Positions 8,394 to 16,556 of a DNA stretch of 55,838 nucleotides are shown piece by piece. Source of the stretch: Nocardia beijingensis NBRC 16342. Its GTDB lineage: Bacteria; Actinomycetota; Actinomycetes; Mycobacteriales; Mycobacteriaceae. The position numbers and the translations under genes are program-made. The notes under the pieces are model-generated. The model was not told the DNA's origin. It ran no database searches and saw nothing but the letters and a program-made list of their open reading frames with translations. Where the stretch lies: the NCBI RefSeq assembly GCF_001612785.1, contig NZ_BDBC01000067.1, forward strand, positions 1-55,838, read 5' to 3'. Position 1 is the stretch's first letter. The number at the start of each line of letters is the position of its first letter.

Positions 8394-9321
8394 TCTTCGA
8401 TTTCTGTGAGTAAACAGGCTGCGATGGAACATCTTTCGCCACGGTCAGTCGTTTGATTGTGTCGAGGCTTCGGGTGAGGTGTGGTTCGGTTCTGCCGGCG
8501 CGGTAGGCGAGGGCGAGTCCGATGGTGGTGGTGGTGGGTCGTAGTGGGCGGTAGGTGACGCCATCGAGGGCGAGCGCGGATACCGGTGCGGGCACGATCG
8601 CGACGCCGAGACCACCGGCGACGAGGGTGACCAGTGTCGAGGTTTCGCCGACCTGGTATCGGATGCGGGGTTGAATGCCGGCGTCGCGCAGCAGGCGCAT
8701 CACGACGCTGTACATGACCGATGCCCGGTCGGCGGAGTGCACGATGAGGTCGGTATCGGCGAGCTCACGCGGATCTACGTGCGCGAGTGCGGCGAGGGGA
8801 TGGTCGGAGGGCGTGGCGAGCACGAGTTCGTCGTCGCGGAGCGGCTCTACGGCCAGTGAACGGTCGGTGACCGGCGGGCGCAGCAGGGCGATGTCGACGG
8901 CGCCGGTGCGTAGCGTCTCGATCTGGTCGGGCACCAGCATTTCGCCGCGGAAGGCGAACTCGACTCCGGGTAGCTCGGTGGCGAGGTGACGCGACAGTGT
9001 CGGCAGCAGGGAAGCTGTCGCGGAGCCGACGCAGCCGATGGTCAAGTGGCCGACGGAGCCGGCCGCGACCAGCTGCGCCTCGCGTGCGGCGTCGTCGAGG
9101 GAGGCGAGGATCTGCCGGGCGCGGGCGAGGTAGGCGGCCCCGGCCGCGGTGAGCTCCACCTTGCGGGTCGTGCGTTCGAACAGCGATACACCGAGATTCG
9201 TCTCGAGCTGGCGAATCTGCTGCGACAGCGGCGGCTGCGCCATATGCAGGCGCGCGGCGGCGCGGCCGAAGTGCTGCTCCTCGGCGACGGCGACGAAATA
9301 GCGCAAGTGCCGAACATCCAT
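8389..9321 (-). CDS. LysR-type regulator, probably of the pcaFIJ genes
   Basis: 310 residues. The N-terminal winged helix reads MDVRHLRYFVAVAEEQHFGR then AAARLHMAQPPLSQQIRQLE, typical of the CatR/CatM/BenM-like branch. An effector domain of about 200 residues follows, with a conserved GGLGVAIVPA near the end. It is divergent from the thiolase gene with only 50 bp between the start codons, the usual arrangement of a LysR regulator and its target operon, where a muconate- or ketoadipate-type intermediate is the usual inducer. The gene ends exactly at the IS481 target site; because the duplicated target supplies the same TAG, the reading frame was not damaged. Confidence 0.85.
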   Translation of the reverse strand: MDVRHLRYFVAVAEEQHFGRAAARLHMAQPPLSQQIRQLETNLGVSLFERTTRKVELTAAGAAYLARARQILASLDDAAREAQLVAAGSVGHLTIGCVGSATASLLPTLSRHLATELPGVEFAFRGEMLVPDQIETLRTGAVDIALLRPPVTDRSLAVEPLRDDELVLATPSDHPLAALAHVDPRELADTDLIVHSADRASVMYSVVMRLLRDAGIQPRIRYQVGETSTLVTLVAGGLGVAIVPAPVSALALDGVTYRPLRPTTTTIGLALAYRAGRTEPHLTRSLDTIKRLTVAKDVPSQPVYSQKSKN

Positions 9322-9371
9322 ATCGAAAACGTCCTAATCACGCGCAGAATGGATACTTCACGATATCAACA

Positions 9372-10583
9372 ATGAACTCTAGCGTCGAAGTCGTGACCGG
9401 AGCTTTCCTCTATACCGCGGCGCGAACACCGTTCGGCCGCTTCAACGGCGCACTTGCCGCAACGAGGCCCGACGACCTCGCCGCCGCCGTCATCCACGCC
9501 GCGCTCGCGACAACGCCCCGGCTGGATCCGGCCGCTATCGACGAGGTCGTGTGGGGCAACGCCAACGGCGCCGGTGAGGACAACCGCAACGTCGCCCGCA
9601 TGGCGGCGCTGCTGGCCGGAGTCCCGGTCAGCGTTCCCGCCACCACCGTCAACCGGCTGTGCGGATCCGGGCTCGATGCGGCAATGATCGGGTCGCGGCA
9701 GATCGAAACCGGCGACGCGCGCCTGGTGCTGACCGGCGGTGTCGAGTCGATGACGCGAGCGCCGTGGGTTCTGCCGAAGCCGGGCCGCGCGTTTCCCGCC
9801 GGTGACGCGACGCTGGTGTCAACCACGCTGGGCTGGCGGCTGGTCAACCCGCGCATGCCGTCCGAGTGGACCGTCAGCCTCGGAGAGGCCAATGAGCAAC
9901 TCGCGCAGCGGTTTTCCATCAGCCGCGAGCGTCAGGACGCCTTCGCAGTCCGCTCCCACACGCTGGCGGCCGCCGCGTGGGCCGACGGCTTCTACGACGA
10001 CCTCGTCGCGCCGGTCCCGGGCGTGGAATTGATGCGCGACGAGGGCATCCGCACGGATGCGACCGTCGAGAAGGTGGCGGGGCTGAAGCCGAGTTTCCGC
10101 GCCGACGGCACGATCACCGCCGGGAACGCCTCACCGCTCAGCGATGGCGCCTCGGCTGTCCTGCTGGGCAGTTCGGCCGCCGCCGAGTTGGTCGGGGTGG
10201 CGCCGGTGGCCAGGATCGCGGGCCGCGGCGCGCACGCGGTCCAGCCGCAGGCGTTCGGTTACGCACCGGTCGAGGCCGCCAACCGAGCGCTCGCGCGGGC
10301 GGGTATCGGCTGGGACCAGGTCGGTGCCGTCGAACTCAACGAAGCGTTCGCGGTGCAATCACTGGCGTGTGTTGATGCGTGGAACATCGACCCGGAGATC
10401 GTCAACACGCGCGGTGGCGCGATCGCCATCGGCCACCCGCTGGGAGCCTCGGGCGGTCGCATCCTCGCCACATTGTCGAAGGTGCTGCGCCAGCACCACG
10501 AGCGGTGGGGCGTCGCCGCGATCTGCATCGGCGTCGGCCAAGGCTTGGCCGTCGTGCTCGAAAACCTGGACCTCACCCGATGA
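9372..10583 (+). CDS. pcaF: Beta-ketoadipyl-CoA thiolase
   Basis: 403 residues, standard for a degradative thiolase. The nucleophilic Cys lies in VNRLCGSGLDA, the His in GHPLGASGGRI and the second Cys in ICIGVGQG. N-terminal AFLYTAARTPFGRFNGALA closely matches PcaF proteins, which cleave beta-ketoadipyl-CoA to succinyl-CoA and acetyl-CoA in the last step of the pathway. The two CoA-transferase subunits follow in overlapping frames (ATGA at 10580), which supports PcaF over a fatty-acid thiolase. The ATG at 9372 is used; GTG at 9393 is an alternative giving a start nearer the family norm, and neither has a strong ribosome binding site. Confidence 0.9.
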   Translation: MNSSVEVVTGAFLYTAARTPFGRFNGALAATRPDDLAAAVIHAALATTPRLDPAAIDEVVWGNANGAGEDNRNVARMAALLAGVPVSVPATTVNRLCGSGLDAAMIGSRQIETGDARLVLTGGVESMTRAPWVLPKPGRAFPAGDATLVSTTLGWRLVNPRMPSEWTVSLGEANEQLAQRFSISRERQDAFAVRSHTLAAAAWADGFYDDLVAPVPGVELMRDEGIRTDATVEKVAGLKPSFRADGTITAGNASPLSDGASAVLLGSSAAAELVGVAPVARIAGRGAHAVQPQAFGYAPVEAANRALARAGIGWDQVGAVELNEAFAVQSLACVDAWNIDPEIVNTRGGAIAIGHPLGASGGRILATLSKVLRQHHERWGVAAICIGVGQGLAVVLENLDLTR

Positions 10584-11272
10584 CCGCAGCCATCTGCCCC
10601 ACCACCGACGACGCGGTCGCCGGAATCGCGGACGGCGCAACGGTTTTGATCGGTGGATTCGGTTTGGCGGGAATGCCGTTCGATCTCATCGACGCGCTGA
10701 TCCGCCACGGCGCCACCGACCTCACGATCGTGTCCAACAACGCCGGAAACGGTGACGTCGGCGTCGCCGCACTGCTGGCAGCGGGACGCGTGCGCAAGGT
10801 GATCTGCTCGTTCCCCCGCCAAAGCGACTCCTACGTTTTCGATCGCCTCTACCGCGCGGGCGAGGTAGAACTCGAGGTCGTTCCGCAGGGCACACTCGCC
10901 GAAAGAATGCGCGCAGCGGGTGCGGGTATCGGGGCCTTCTACTGCCCCACCGGCGTAGGCACAGTACTGGCCGAAGGCAAGGAAACCCGCACCATCGACG
11001 GACGCGACCACGTCCTCGAGATGCCACTGCGCGGCGACACCGCTCTGATCGCCGCACACCGCGCCGACACGCTCGGCAACCTCGTCTATCGCAAAACCGC
11101 TCGCAACTTCGGACCCGTCATGGCAACCGCGGCCACCACCACCATCGTCCAAGTCGCCGGGATCGTCCCCGCCGGCACACTCGATCCCGAAGCGGTCGTC
11201 ACCCCCGGCATCTACGTCGACCGCATCGTGGCGACCCAGGCCCGTCACTACACCGTCCGAGGAGCCCGCTGA
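10580..11272 (+). CDS. pcaI: 3-oxoadipate CoA-transferase subunit A
   Basis: 230 residues, family I CoA-transferase alpha subunit. The characteristic GGFGLAGMPFDLIDALI segment lies near residue 27, followed by TIVSNNAG and later the GAFYCPTGVGT region. With PcaJ it moves CoA from succinyl-CoA to beta-ketoadipate. The start overlaps the thiolase stop as ATGA and the stop is one base from pcaJ, so F-I-J form one translationally linked operon. Acetoacetate transferase subunits are similar in sequence; the neighbours favour the ketoadipate role. Confidence 0.88.
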   Translation: MTAAICPTTDDAVAGIADGATVLIGGFGLAGMPFDLIDALIRHGATDLTIVSNNAGNGDVGVAALLAAGRVRKVICSFPRQSDSYVFDRLYRAGEVELEVVPQGTLAERMRAAGAGIGAFYCPTGVGTVLAEGKETRTIDGRDHVLEMPLRGDTALIAAHRADTLGNLVYRKTARNFGPVMATAATTTIVQVAGIVPAGTLDPEAVVTPGIYVDRIVATQARHYTVRGAR

Positions 11273-11273
11273 C

Positions 11274-11939
11274 ATGGCCTTGACCTCCGACCAGCTCGCC
11301 GCTCGCATCGCCCACGACATCCCCCGCGGCGCCTACGTCAACCTCGGCATCGGCCAACCCACCAAGATCGCCGAACACCTGAATCCCGAACTCGGCATCA
11401 CCCTGCACACCGAAAACGGCATGCTCGGCATGGGTCCCGCCGCCACAGGCGAGGACATTGACCCCGACCTCACCAACGCCGGCAAAGTACCTGTCACCGA
11501 ACTACCCGGCGCCGCGTACTTCCACCACGCCGACTCCTTCGCCATGATGCGCGGCGGCCACCTCGACATCTGCGTCCTCGGCGCCTTCCAAGTCAGCGCG
11601 ACCGGCGACCTCGCCAACTGGCACACCGGCCAACCCGACGCCATCCCAGCAGTAGGCGGAGCGATGGACCTCGCCATCGGCGCCAAACACGTCTTCGTCA
11701 TGATGACCCTGTTCGACAAAACCGGCCACCCCAAACTCGTCCCCCACTGCACCTACCCCCTCACCGGCATCAACTGCGTCAGCCGCGTCTACACCGACCA
11801 CGCCATATTCGACATCGCCCGCGACACCATCACAGTCCGCGAAACCTTCGCCATCACACTCGACGAACTCCGACGACGTCTAGACCCGACTCTCGCCCTC
11901 CAGTTCGGGGGGCGAGACACCGGGGGCGGCAGGAAATGA
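11274..11939 (+). CDS. pcaJ: 3-oxoadipate CoA-transferase subunit B
   Basis: 221 residues, beta subunit of the same transferase. The catalytic Glu lies in LHTENGMLGMGP (about residue 47), the conserved SFAMMRGGHLDICVLGAFQV follows and a PKLVPHCTYPLT motif is present. Only one base separates it from pcaI. The C-terminal 12 residues (FGGRDTGGGRK end) are Gly-rich and not conserved in what I recall of the family. It is convergent with the doxX gene, 37 bp away, with no obvious terminator hairpin between them. Confidence 0.88.
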   Translation: MALTSDQLAARIAHDIPRGAYVNLGIGQPTKIAEHLNPELGITLHTENGMLGMGPAATGEDIDPDLTNAGKVPVTELPGAAYFHHADSFAMMRGGHLDICVLGAFQVSATGDLANWHTGQPDAIPAVGGAMDLAIGAKHVFVMMTLFDKTGHPKLVPHCTYPLTGINCVSRVYTDHAIFDIARDTITVRETFAITLDELRRRLDPTLALQFGGRDTGGGRK

Positions 11940-11976
11940 ATGCCCGTACGGCAAGCGGTTCGTCTCCGGCGGACAC

Positions 11977-12525
11977 TTACGAACGCACAAGCAAAGCTGC
12001 ACCAGCGGTGACCAGCGCCAACAACAGCGCCGAAATTCCGTACCCGAGGCGGTGAGGTCGCAGACCAGGAACCATGCGGTCGACAGCATAGGCACCGGGT
12101 CCGGTCAGCGCGATCGAGGTTGCGGCAAGGGCGAGCACAAGCTCATATTCGACGCCCTTCGGCGCAAAGAACCCTCCGCCCCATTTCACCGCGATCGCGT
12201 TCACCAGCACCCCAACGACGGCCGCCGCGGCCAGAGGGGTGAGGAAGCCGACCGCTAAGGCGATCCCACCAAGTGTTTCACTGAGGCCAGCGATCACCGC
12301 CATTGTCTTGCCGATGGGGTAGCCGCTGCCAGTAAAGAAACGCCTGGTCCCGTCGATGCCACCACCTCCGAACCAACCGAACAACTTCTGGCTGCCGTGT
12401 GCGGCCATGGTGAGACCGACACCGAGCCGCAACACAGCAAGGCCCGCATCGTAGATGTGCGTGGACGTGCCGCTCTCCCGAGCGGGAACCTCGGGTGCGG
12501 TCTCAATGACAGGTGATGCGTGCAT
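11977..12525 (-). CDS. DoxX-family integral membrane protein
   Basis: 182 residues with four probable membrane spans. The family signature LAVLRLGVGLTMAAHGSQKL then FGWFGGGG lies near residue 35, and the conserved GFLTPLAAAAVVG and GPGAYAVDR segments follow. DoxX-like proteins are quinone-linked or membrane accessory subunits in thiol/thiosulfate oxidation and redox stress; the substrate cannot be read from sequence. The start has a clear AGGAG ribosome binding site. It is divergent from a MarR regulator with two AT-rich palindromic sites between, so it is probably the repressed target, as in marR/doxX pairs that respond to electrophiles or thiol stress. Confidence 0.85.
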   Translation of the reverse strand: MHASPVIETAPEVPARESGTSTHIYDAGLAVLRLGVGLTMAAHGSQKLFGWFGGGGIDGTRRFFTGSGYPIGKTMAVIAGLSETLGGIALAVGFLTPLAAAAVVGVLVNAIAVKWGGGFFAPKGVEYELVLALAATSIALTGPGAYAVDRMVPGLRPHRLGYGISALLLALVTAGAALLVRS

Positions 12526-12552
12526 GGGTAGCTCCTAAGCGACAGATATTCG

Positions 12553-12600
12553 TTCAAATTTGAACATCGGCCACATTACAGTTAAATTCAAATTTTAACA
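12553..12600. promoter_or_regulatory. Two AT-rich operator-like palindromes between doxX and marR
   Basis: GTTCAAATTTGAAC (12553-12566) is a perfect palindrome. GTTAAATTCAAATTTTAAC (12582-12600) is a near palindrome sharing the TTCAAATTT core. Both stand out in GC-rich DNA and sit in the divergent promoter region, so they are probable MarR binding sites. The second ends 6 bases before the marR ATG, which would allow autorepression. Confidence 0.65.
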
Positions 12601-12606
12601 ACCGGT

Positions 12607-13152
12607 ATGCTGGACTACGTGACCGAACCTCGATGGTTGAACGAGCGCGAGATGAGACTCTGGCAGAACTTCCTAGCAGCAGGAGTACTGGTCGAGCGCG
12701 AGATCGATCAGGATCTGAAGCGGGAAGGGCTGTCCCATACTCAATACGAGGTCCTGAGCCGACTTTCGGCGTCTCCGGACCAACGACTTCGCATGACGGA
12801 ACTGGCCGACGCGATGTTCAGCACCAAAAGTGGCCTCAGTTATCAAATCGCCCAGCTGGAGAAGGCCGGTTTGGTACGCCGCGAGACGTGCTCGAGCGAC
12901 GTCCGCGGCGTCATCGCGATTCTCACCCCCGCCGGCCGTCATCGACTCGAGGCGACCGCACCCGCACATGTGACGACAGTCCGCCGCATACTGGTCGATA
13001 TTCTCACCGCCGAACAGCAGCAAGCTATCGCTGCCGGTTTGGAAGTCGTCGTATCCCGCCTGACCGCTGAGGGCAGTACCGCCAAGTCGAGCCGACCCGT
13101 GGAAGCAGCGGGGATCGACATCGCGACTGGATCCAGCACGACTGCGCGCTAG
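12607..13152 (+). CDS. MarR-family transcriptional regulator
   Basis: 181 residues with a winged helix: LSHTQYEVLSRLSASPDQRL then RMTELADAMFSTKSGLSYQI and the wing DVRGVIAILTPAGR. A loosely structured 30-residue tail ends the protein. It is divergent from doxX and most likely represses it and itself through the palindromes at 12553-12600. No ribosome binding site is evident before the ATG, which follows the palindrome closely; the transcript may be leaderless, or translation may start at GTG 12619. The ligand is unknown. A regulator of quinone or thiol stress is the best guess from the doxX partner. Confidence 0.83.
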   Translation: MLDYVTEPRWLNEREMRLWQNFLAAGVLVEREIDQDLKREGLSHTQYEVLSRLSASPDQRLRMTELADAMFSTKSGLSYQIAQLEKAGLVRRETCSSDVRGVIAILTPAGRHRLEATAPAHVTTVRRILVDILTAEQQQAIAAGLEVVVSRLTAEGSTAKSSRPVEAAGIDIATGSSTTAR

Positions 13153-13182
13153 CAGCGCACGCGCTAAGCGGTCATGGACCGC

Positions 13183-13380
13183 TCAGGGGCCGCGAAACAG
13201 TCGCTCGTTCGGGCGCCGAGCTTCAGGCAGAGGCTCCCCGACCGTGTGCACCTCGACCTCCATACCGCTCCAGCGCCTGCGCTGCCAATCACACATCAAC
13301 TGATCCACCGCCTCGACGGCCGCCCGATAGTCGAAGGCTGTGCCGCCGAACCAGATTCGCAGATCCACATCGTTTGCCAA
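13183..13380 (-). CDS. Small conserved-looking hypothetical protein
   Basis: About 65 residues (DVDLRIWFGGTAFDYRAAVE onward, ending PNERLFRGP). The amino acid mix is protein-like: aromatic residues, alternating hydrophobics and a QLMCDWQRRRW amphipathic helix. That separates it from nearby shadow frames. No domain is recognised. The start is uncertain: TTG at 13380 is chosen, with GTG at 13368 possible. It is convergent with the marR gene and lies downstream of the CoA ligase gene on the same strand. Confidence 0.4.
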   Translation of the reverse strand: MANDVDLRIWFGGTAFDYRAAVEAVDQLMCDWQRRRWSGMEVEVHTVGEPLPEARRPNERLFRGP

Positions 13381-13522
13381 TGAACCTGCACCCCCGAACG
13401 GGCCTACCAACGGGTCGAACCCACATGTCGACGTTCGCCTGCACTCACTCCGTCACGCCTCTTGCATTTACTTCATCCCCCTCTGATCGAAGCGGGTGGG
13501 CGAGAGAGCGAACCGACGGTCG

Positions 13523-15013
13523 TCAGCCGTAGAGCTTGCGAACCGCAGATTTCTGGATCTTGCCCGATCCGCCAGTGGGCAGTTCGTCGACGAAAACCAC
13601 CGACTTGGGCACCTTGTAGCCGGCGAGCTTTTCCCGAACGAAGGTCAGCAACGCATCCGGGTTCGGCTCGTGGCCGGGAGCCGGGACGACGATGGCCCGG
13701 CCCACCTCACCCCAGCGCTCGTCCGGGACGCCGATCACCGCACAGGCAGCCACAGCTGGATGCGCGGTCAGTACGTTCTCCACCTCGGCGGGATAGATGT
13801 TCTCGCCGCCGGAAATGATCACATCCTTCATCCGGTCGACGATGTACACATAACCGTCCTCATCGACGGTGGCGACATCGCCGGAGTGGAACCACCCGTC
13901 CCGTAGTACTTCCGACGATTCGGCCGGGCGTCCCCAATAGCCGGGGGAAACATTGGGGCCGCTGACCAACACCTCGCCGCGACCGCCCGGCGGGACCTGC
14001 GCGCCGTTTGCGCCGACGACCCGCACATCGGTGAAAAATGACGGGACACCGGCTGATCCGACCTTGTCCTGCGCGTGCTGGGGGTCCAGATACAGGACTC
14101 CGGGCGCGGCCTCGGTCATCCCGTATCCCTGCACGAAGGTCAGCCCCCGCGCCAGGTAGCGTCGAATCGTGCTGTGCGGCACCGGTGCTCCGCCACACAG
14201 CAGTTCGCGGACGCTGGACAGGTCCGCGCTGTCCCAGCGTTCGGATGCGGCCAGGTCGTCGTACATGGCGGGGACACCGAACATTCTGGTGACCCGGTGA
14301 GTCTCGATTGCGTCGAAAACCGCTGCCGTGTCGAACTTTTCGAGCAACACGACACAACCTCCCTTGAGCAGCACGGGCAGACACAGCATGCCCAGCGCGG
14401 CCGCGTGGAACAGCGGTGCGGACACCAGACCGACCTCATGTGCACGGATATCCGATTCCACCAGAACGTTCAGACAGTGCCATGTCAGGTTGGCGTGCGT
14501 GAGCACGGCCCCTTTGGGGCGACCTGTGGTGCCCGAGGTGTACATGATCATGCATGGATCAGCGAGGTCGACCGGTTCGTCCGGGATGACCGCGTCGTCA
14601 CCCTCATCCACGGGGAGATCACCGCCATCGTCCACGCAGATTGTGGCGATTCCGACGGTCAGCCTTCCGACGACTTCGCGGTACGCGGCGGTGTGGAACA
14701 ACACTCGCGCACCGCTGTCGCCGAGAACGTAGTCGATTTCGGGTGCCGTGCTACGAAAGTTCACGGGCACAAAGACAGCGCCCACCGCGCCGGAGGCGAA
14801 CAGCAGTTCCAGATAGGCCGGGTGATTCGGCCCTAGATACGCGACCCGATCGCCCGCGCCGACGCCTGCGCCGCGCAACAGCTCGCAGACCCGCGCCACC
14901 CGGTGATACAACTGCGCGTAGGTGATAGACCGGCCTGCGCCGACCACCGCCACCGCATCCGGTGTCATCCGGGCCCGTCGAGCGGGCCACGAGCCGAGTC
15001 CCTGATTTCGCAC
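13523..15013 (-). CDS. fcs: Acyl-CoA synthetase, probable hydroxycinnamate (feruloyl/caffeoyl) CoA ligase
   Basis: 496 residues, ANL superfamily. The AMP-binding P-loop is IMYTSGTTGRPKGAVLTH (near residue 155), followed by QGYGMTEAAPG, GWFHSGDVATVDEDGY, the hinge DRMKDVIISGGENIYPAEVE and the C-terminal GGSGKIQKS lysine. The reaction is acid + ATP + CoA to acyl-CoA + AMP + PPi. Sequence alone does not fix the substrate. The gene lies 47 bp downstream of a clear hydroxycinnamoyl-CoA hydratase-lyase and shares its MarR-controlled operon, so ferulate, caffeate or p-coumarate is the likely acid. A medium-chain fatty acid ligase is the alternative. Confidence 0.82.
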   Translation of the reverse strand: MRNQGLGSWPARRARMTPDAVAVVGAGRSITYAQLYHRVARVCELLRGAGVGAGDRVAYLGPNHPAYLELLFASGAVGAVFVPVNFRSTAPEIDYVLGDSGARVLFHTAAYREVVGRLTVGIATICVDDGGDLPVDEGDDAVIPDEPVDLADPCMIMYTSGTTGRPKGAVLTHANLTWHCLNVLVESDIRAHEVGLVSAPLFHAAALGMLCLPVLLKGGCVVLLEKFDTAAVFDAIETHRVTRMFGVPAMYDDLAASERWDSADLSSVRELLCGGAPVPHSTIRRYLARGLTFVQGYGMTEAAPGVLYLDPQHAQDKVGSAGVPSFFTDVRVVGANGAQVPPGGRGEVLVSGPNVSPGYWGRPAESSEVLRDGWFHSGDVATVDEDGYVYIVDRMKDVIISGGENIYPAEVENVLTAHPAVAACAVIGVPDERWGEVGRAIVVPAPGHEPNPDALLTFVREKLAGYKVPKSVVFVDELPTGGSGKIQKSAVRKLYG

Positions 15014-15060
15014 GATTCATCCTCACTCGGCCCGCGGCCGGCTTCAGGTGGTGGCCCTAC

Positions 15061-15903
15061 CTACTTCGCGGGATCGAACGCACCGAGCCCGGGCCGGTAG
15101 GTCTTGTCGTCCAGGAACTGTGAAAGGCCCTTCTCCCTACCGTTGGCCGCGTCCAGCGCCCGCGTCTGGTCAAGCTTGGCGTACAGGTAGTCCTCGGACT
15201 GCGCCCAGCTCATCTCGGCGGAGTATCGGTAGCCAACCTTGGCCGCGTGCAGGACGACAGGATTGAGTTCGGTCAGGCGCCACGCCAGTTCCCGGGTGCG
15301 CCCGCGCAGCCGATCGGCCGGAACCGCCTCGTTGACGAGGCGCATCTGCGCGGCCTGCGCACCGGTGAAAGGCTCACCGGTCATGATGAAGTACAGGGCG
15401 TCACGCTGCGGCACGGTCGCGGCCAAGGCCTTGGTAACCACGCTGCCCGGCGGGATTCCCCAGTTGACCTCGGACAGGCCGAACTGCGCTTCCTCATCGG
15501 CGATCGCCAGGTCGCAGCCGACCAGCGGTGTGAACGCGCCGCCGAAGCACCAACCGTTCACCATCGCGATGGTCGGCTTGGAGAAGTAGGCCAACCGCTT
15601 CCACTGCCATTCGTTGGCGTCACGGCGCACCCGATACTGCAGGGCCAAGTCGCCGGTCGCTTCCACTTCGCGGAAGTACTCCTTCAAATCCATTCCAGCG
15701 GAGAACGATTCTCCCGCACCGGTAAGCACGAGCACCTTGCACCGCGGATCGCCCTCCAAGTGATCCAGCACCCGGCACATCTCGGCATTCAAGGCGGGGT
15801 TCATCGCGTTGCGCTTGTCGGGGCGATTCAGCGTCACCCACGCGATTCCCTCCTCGAACTCCACGTTCACAGTCTCGCCCCAGGGCTCGATCACGCTCTT
15901 CAT
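15061..15903 (-). CDS. ech: Hydroxycinnamoyl-CoA hydratase-lyase (feruloyl-CoA hydratase/vanillin synthase)
   Basis: 280 residues, crotonase fold. It resembles Pseudomonas HCHL throughout: GMDLKEYFREVEATGD, the QWQWKRLAYFSKPTIAMVNG stretch, FGLSEVNWGIPPG and EDYLYAKLDQ, near the C-terminus KTYRPGL. The enzyme hydrates hydroxycinnamoyl-CoA and cleaves it to the aromatic aldehyde and acetyl-CoA. The Glu of FGLSEVNWG and the Tyr of EDYLYAK, both implicated in catalysis, are present. The Pseudomonas Ser in GGFSPLV is Thr here (GGAFTPLV). ATG 15903 is chosen because GGGAG lies 5 bases upstream; ATG 15915 is in frame but lacks this. Operon order is marR-ech-fcs. Confidence 0.92.
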   Translation of the reverse strand: MKSVIEPWGETVNVEFEEGIAWVTLNRPDKRNAMNPALNAEMCRVLDHLEGDPRCKVLVLTGAGESFSAGMDLKEYFREVEATGDLALQYRVRRDANEWQWKRLAYFSKPTIAMVNGWCFGGAFTPLVGCDLAIADEEAQFGLSEVNWGIPPGSVVTKALAATVPQRDALYFIMTGEPFTGAQAAQMRLVNEAVPADRLRGRTRELAWRLTELNPVVLHAAKVGYRYSAEMSWAQSEDYLYAKLDQTRALDAANGREKGLSQFLDDKTYRPGLGAFDPAK

Positions 15904-15916
15904 CGCTGCTCCCATT

Positions 15917-15943
15917 ATCAGTATTGCTGATGCTTCGAAGCAT
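15917..15943. promoter_or_regulatory. Probable operator of the hydroxycinnamate operon
   Basis: ATGCTTCGAAGCAT (15930-15943) is a perfect 14-bp palindrome, and ATCAGTATTGCTGAT (15917-15931) is a second inverted repeat joined to it. They lie 14-40 bases upstream of the ech start and 50 bp after the marR stop. This position suits binding by the upstream MarR protein to control ech-fcs separately from marR. Functional assignment is by position only. Confidence 0.6.
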
Positions 15944-15992
15944 ATGATGCCGCCGGATTCGTCGACCGTCAACAGTTGTGAGATATTCGTCG

Positions 15993-16484
15993 TTACTCGT
16001 CGGCAGGCAACGTCACCGAGACTCCGCGTTCCGCTGCTTCGACCGTCAGCGCGGCCAAGCTCTGCTGCAACGCGACGCGAAACTCCACACCGCGTCGTGG
16101 GGTCATCCCGGCGTGCACACAGGATTCGATCCGCTCGATCTCCGGTGCCACCCGGTCCAACAGATCGCGGCCCCGATCGGTCAACGAGGCAACCAGTACC
16201 CGACGGTTGTCCGGATCCCGATCTCGGCTGATCAGCCCGCGCTCCTCCAATGTGCGCACCATGACGTGCATAGTCTGCGGTCGCAGGAAGGATCGACGCG
16301 CCAGCTGCGCCGACGACAGCCCCCCGCGTCGTGCGAGCACCGTCAATGCCGTGTACTGCAATGTGGTCAGGCCCAATGGCCGCAAGGCATCGTCCAGGAC
16401 TGCGCGCACCGCGAGTTCCAGCTGTTTGATCAGATACAGCGTCGAGGGCTGGTCGGTATCATGGTCATCATGCGCCGGCGTCAC
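15993..16484 (-). CDS. MarR-family regulator of hydroxycinnamate catabolism
   Basis: About 163 residues from GTG 16484; the frame is open to a TTG at 16517. The winged helix includes LTTLQYTALTVLARRGGLSS then AQLARRSFLRPQTMHVMVRT, with the wing RDPDNRRVLVASLTDRG. It is the first gene upstream of ech-fcs on the same strand, and a perfect palindrome sits in front of ech. This layout matches CouR/FerR-type repressors, which release DNA on binding hydroxycinnamoyl-CoA. The downstream start leaves 72 bp to the divergent IclR gene, enough for two promoters. Gene-specific identity to CouR was not established. Confidence 0.8.
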   Translation of the reverse strand: MTPAHDDHDTDQPSTLYLIKQLELAVRAVLDDALRPLGLTTLQYTALTVLARRGGLSSAQLARRSFLRPQTMHVMVRTLEERGLISRDRDPDNRRVLVASLTDRGRDLLDRVAPEIERIESCVHAGMTPRRGVEFRVALQQSLAALTVEAAERGVSVTLPADE

Positions 16485-16556
16485 GATGTCATCTTCGCAC
16501 TGGGATAGTCGCACCAAGGTGGCCGCTATGACGAACGACTGGAGCGCGGCGGACTG

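Noticed and set aside
10259..11320. 353-codon minus-strand open frame opposite pcaF/pcaI
   Set aside because: Overlaps two conserved enzymes with coupled starts; composition is typical of a reverse-complement shadow.
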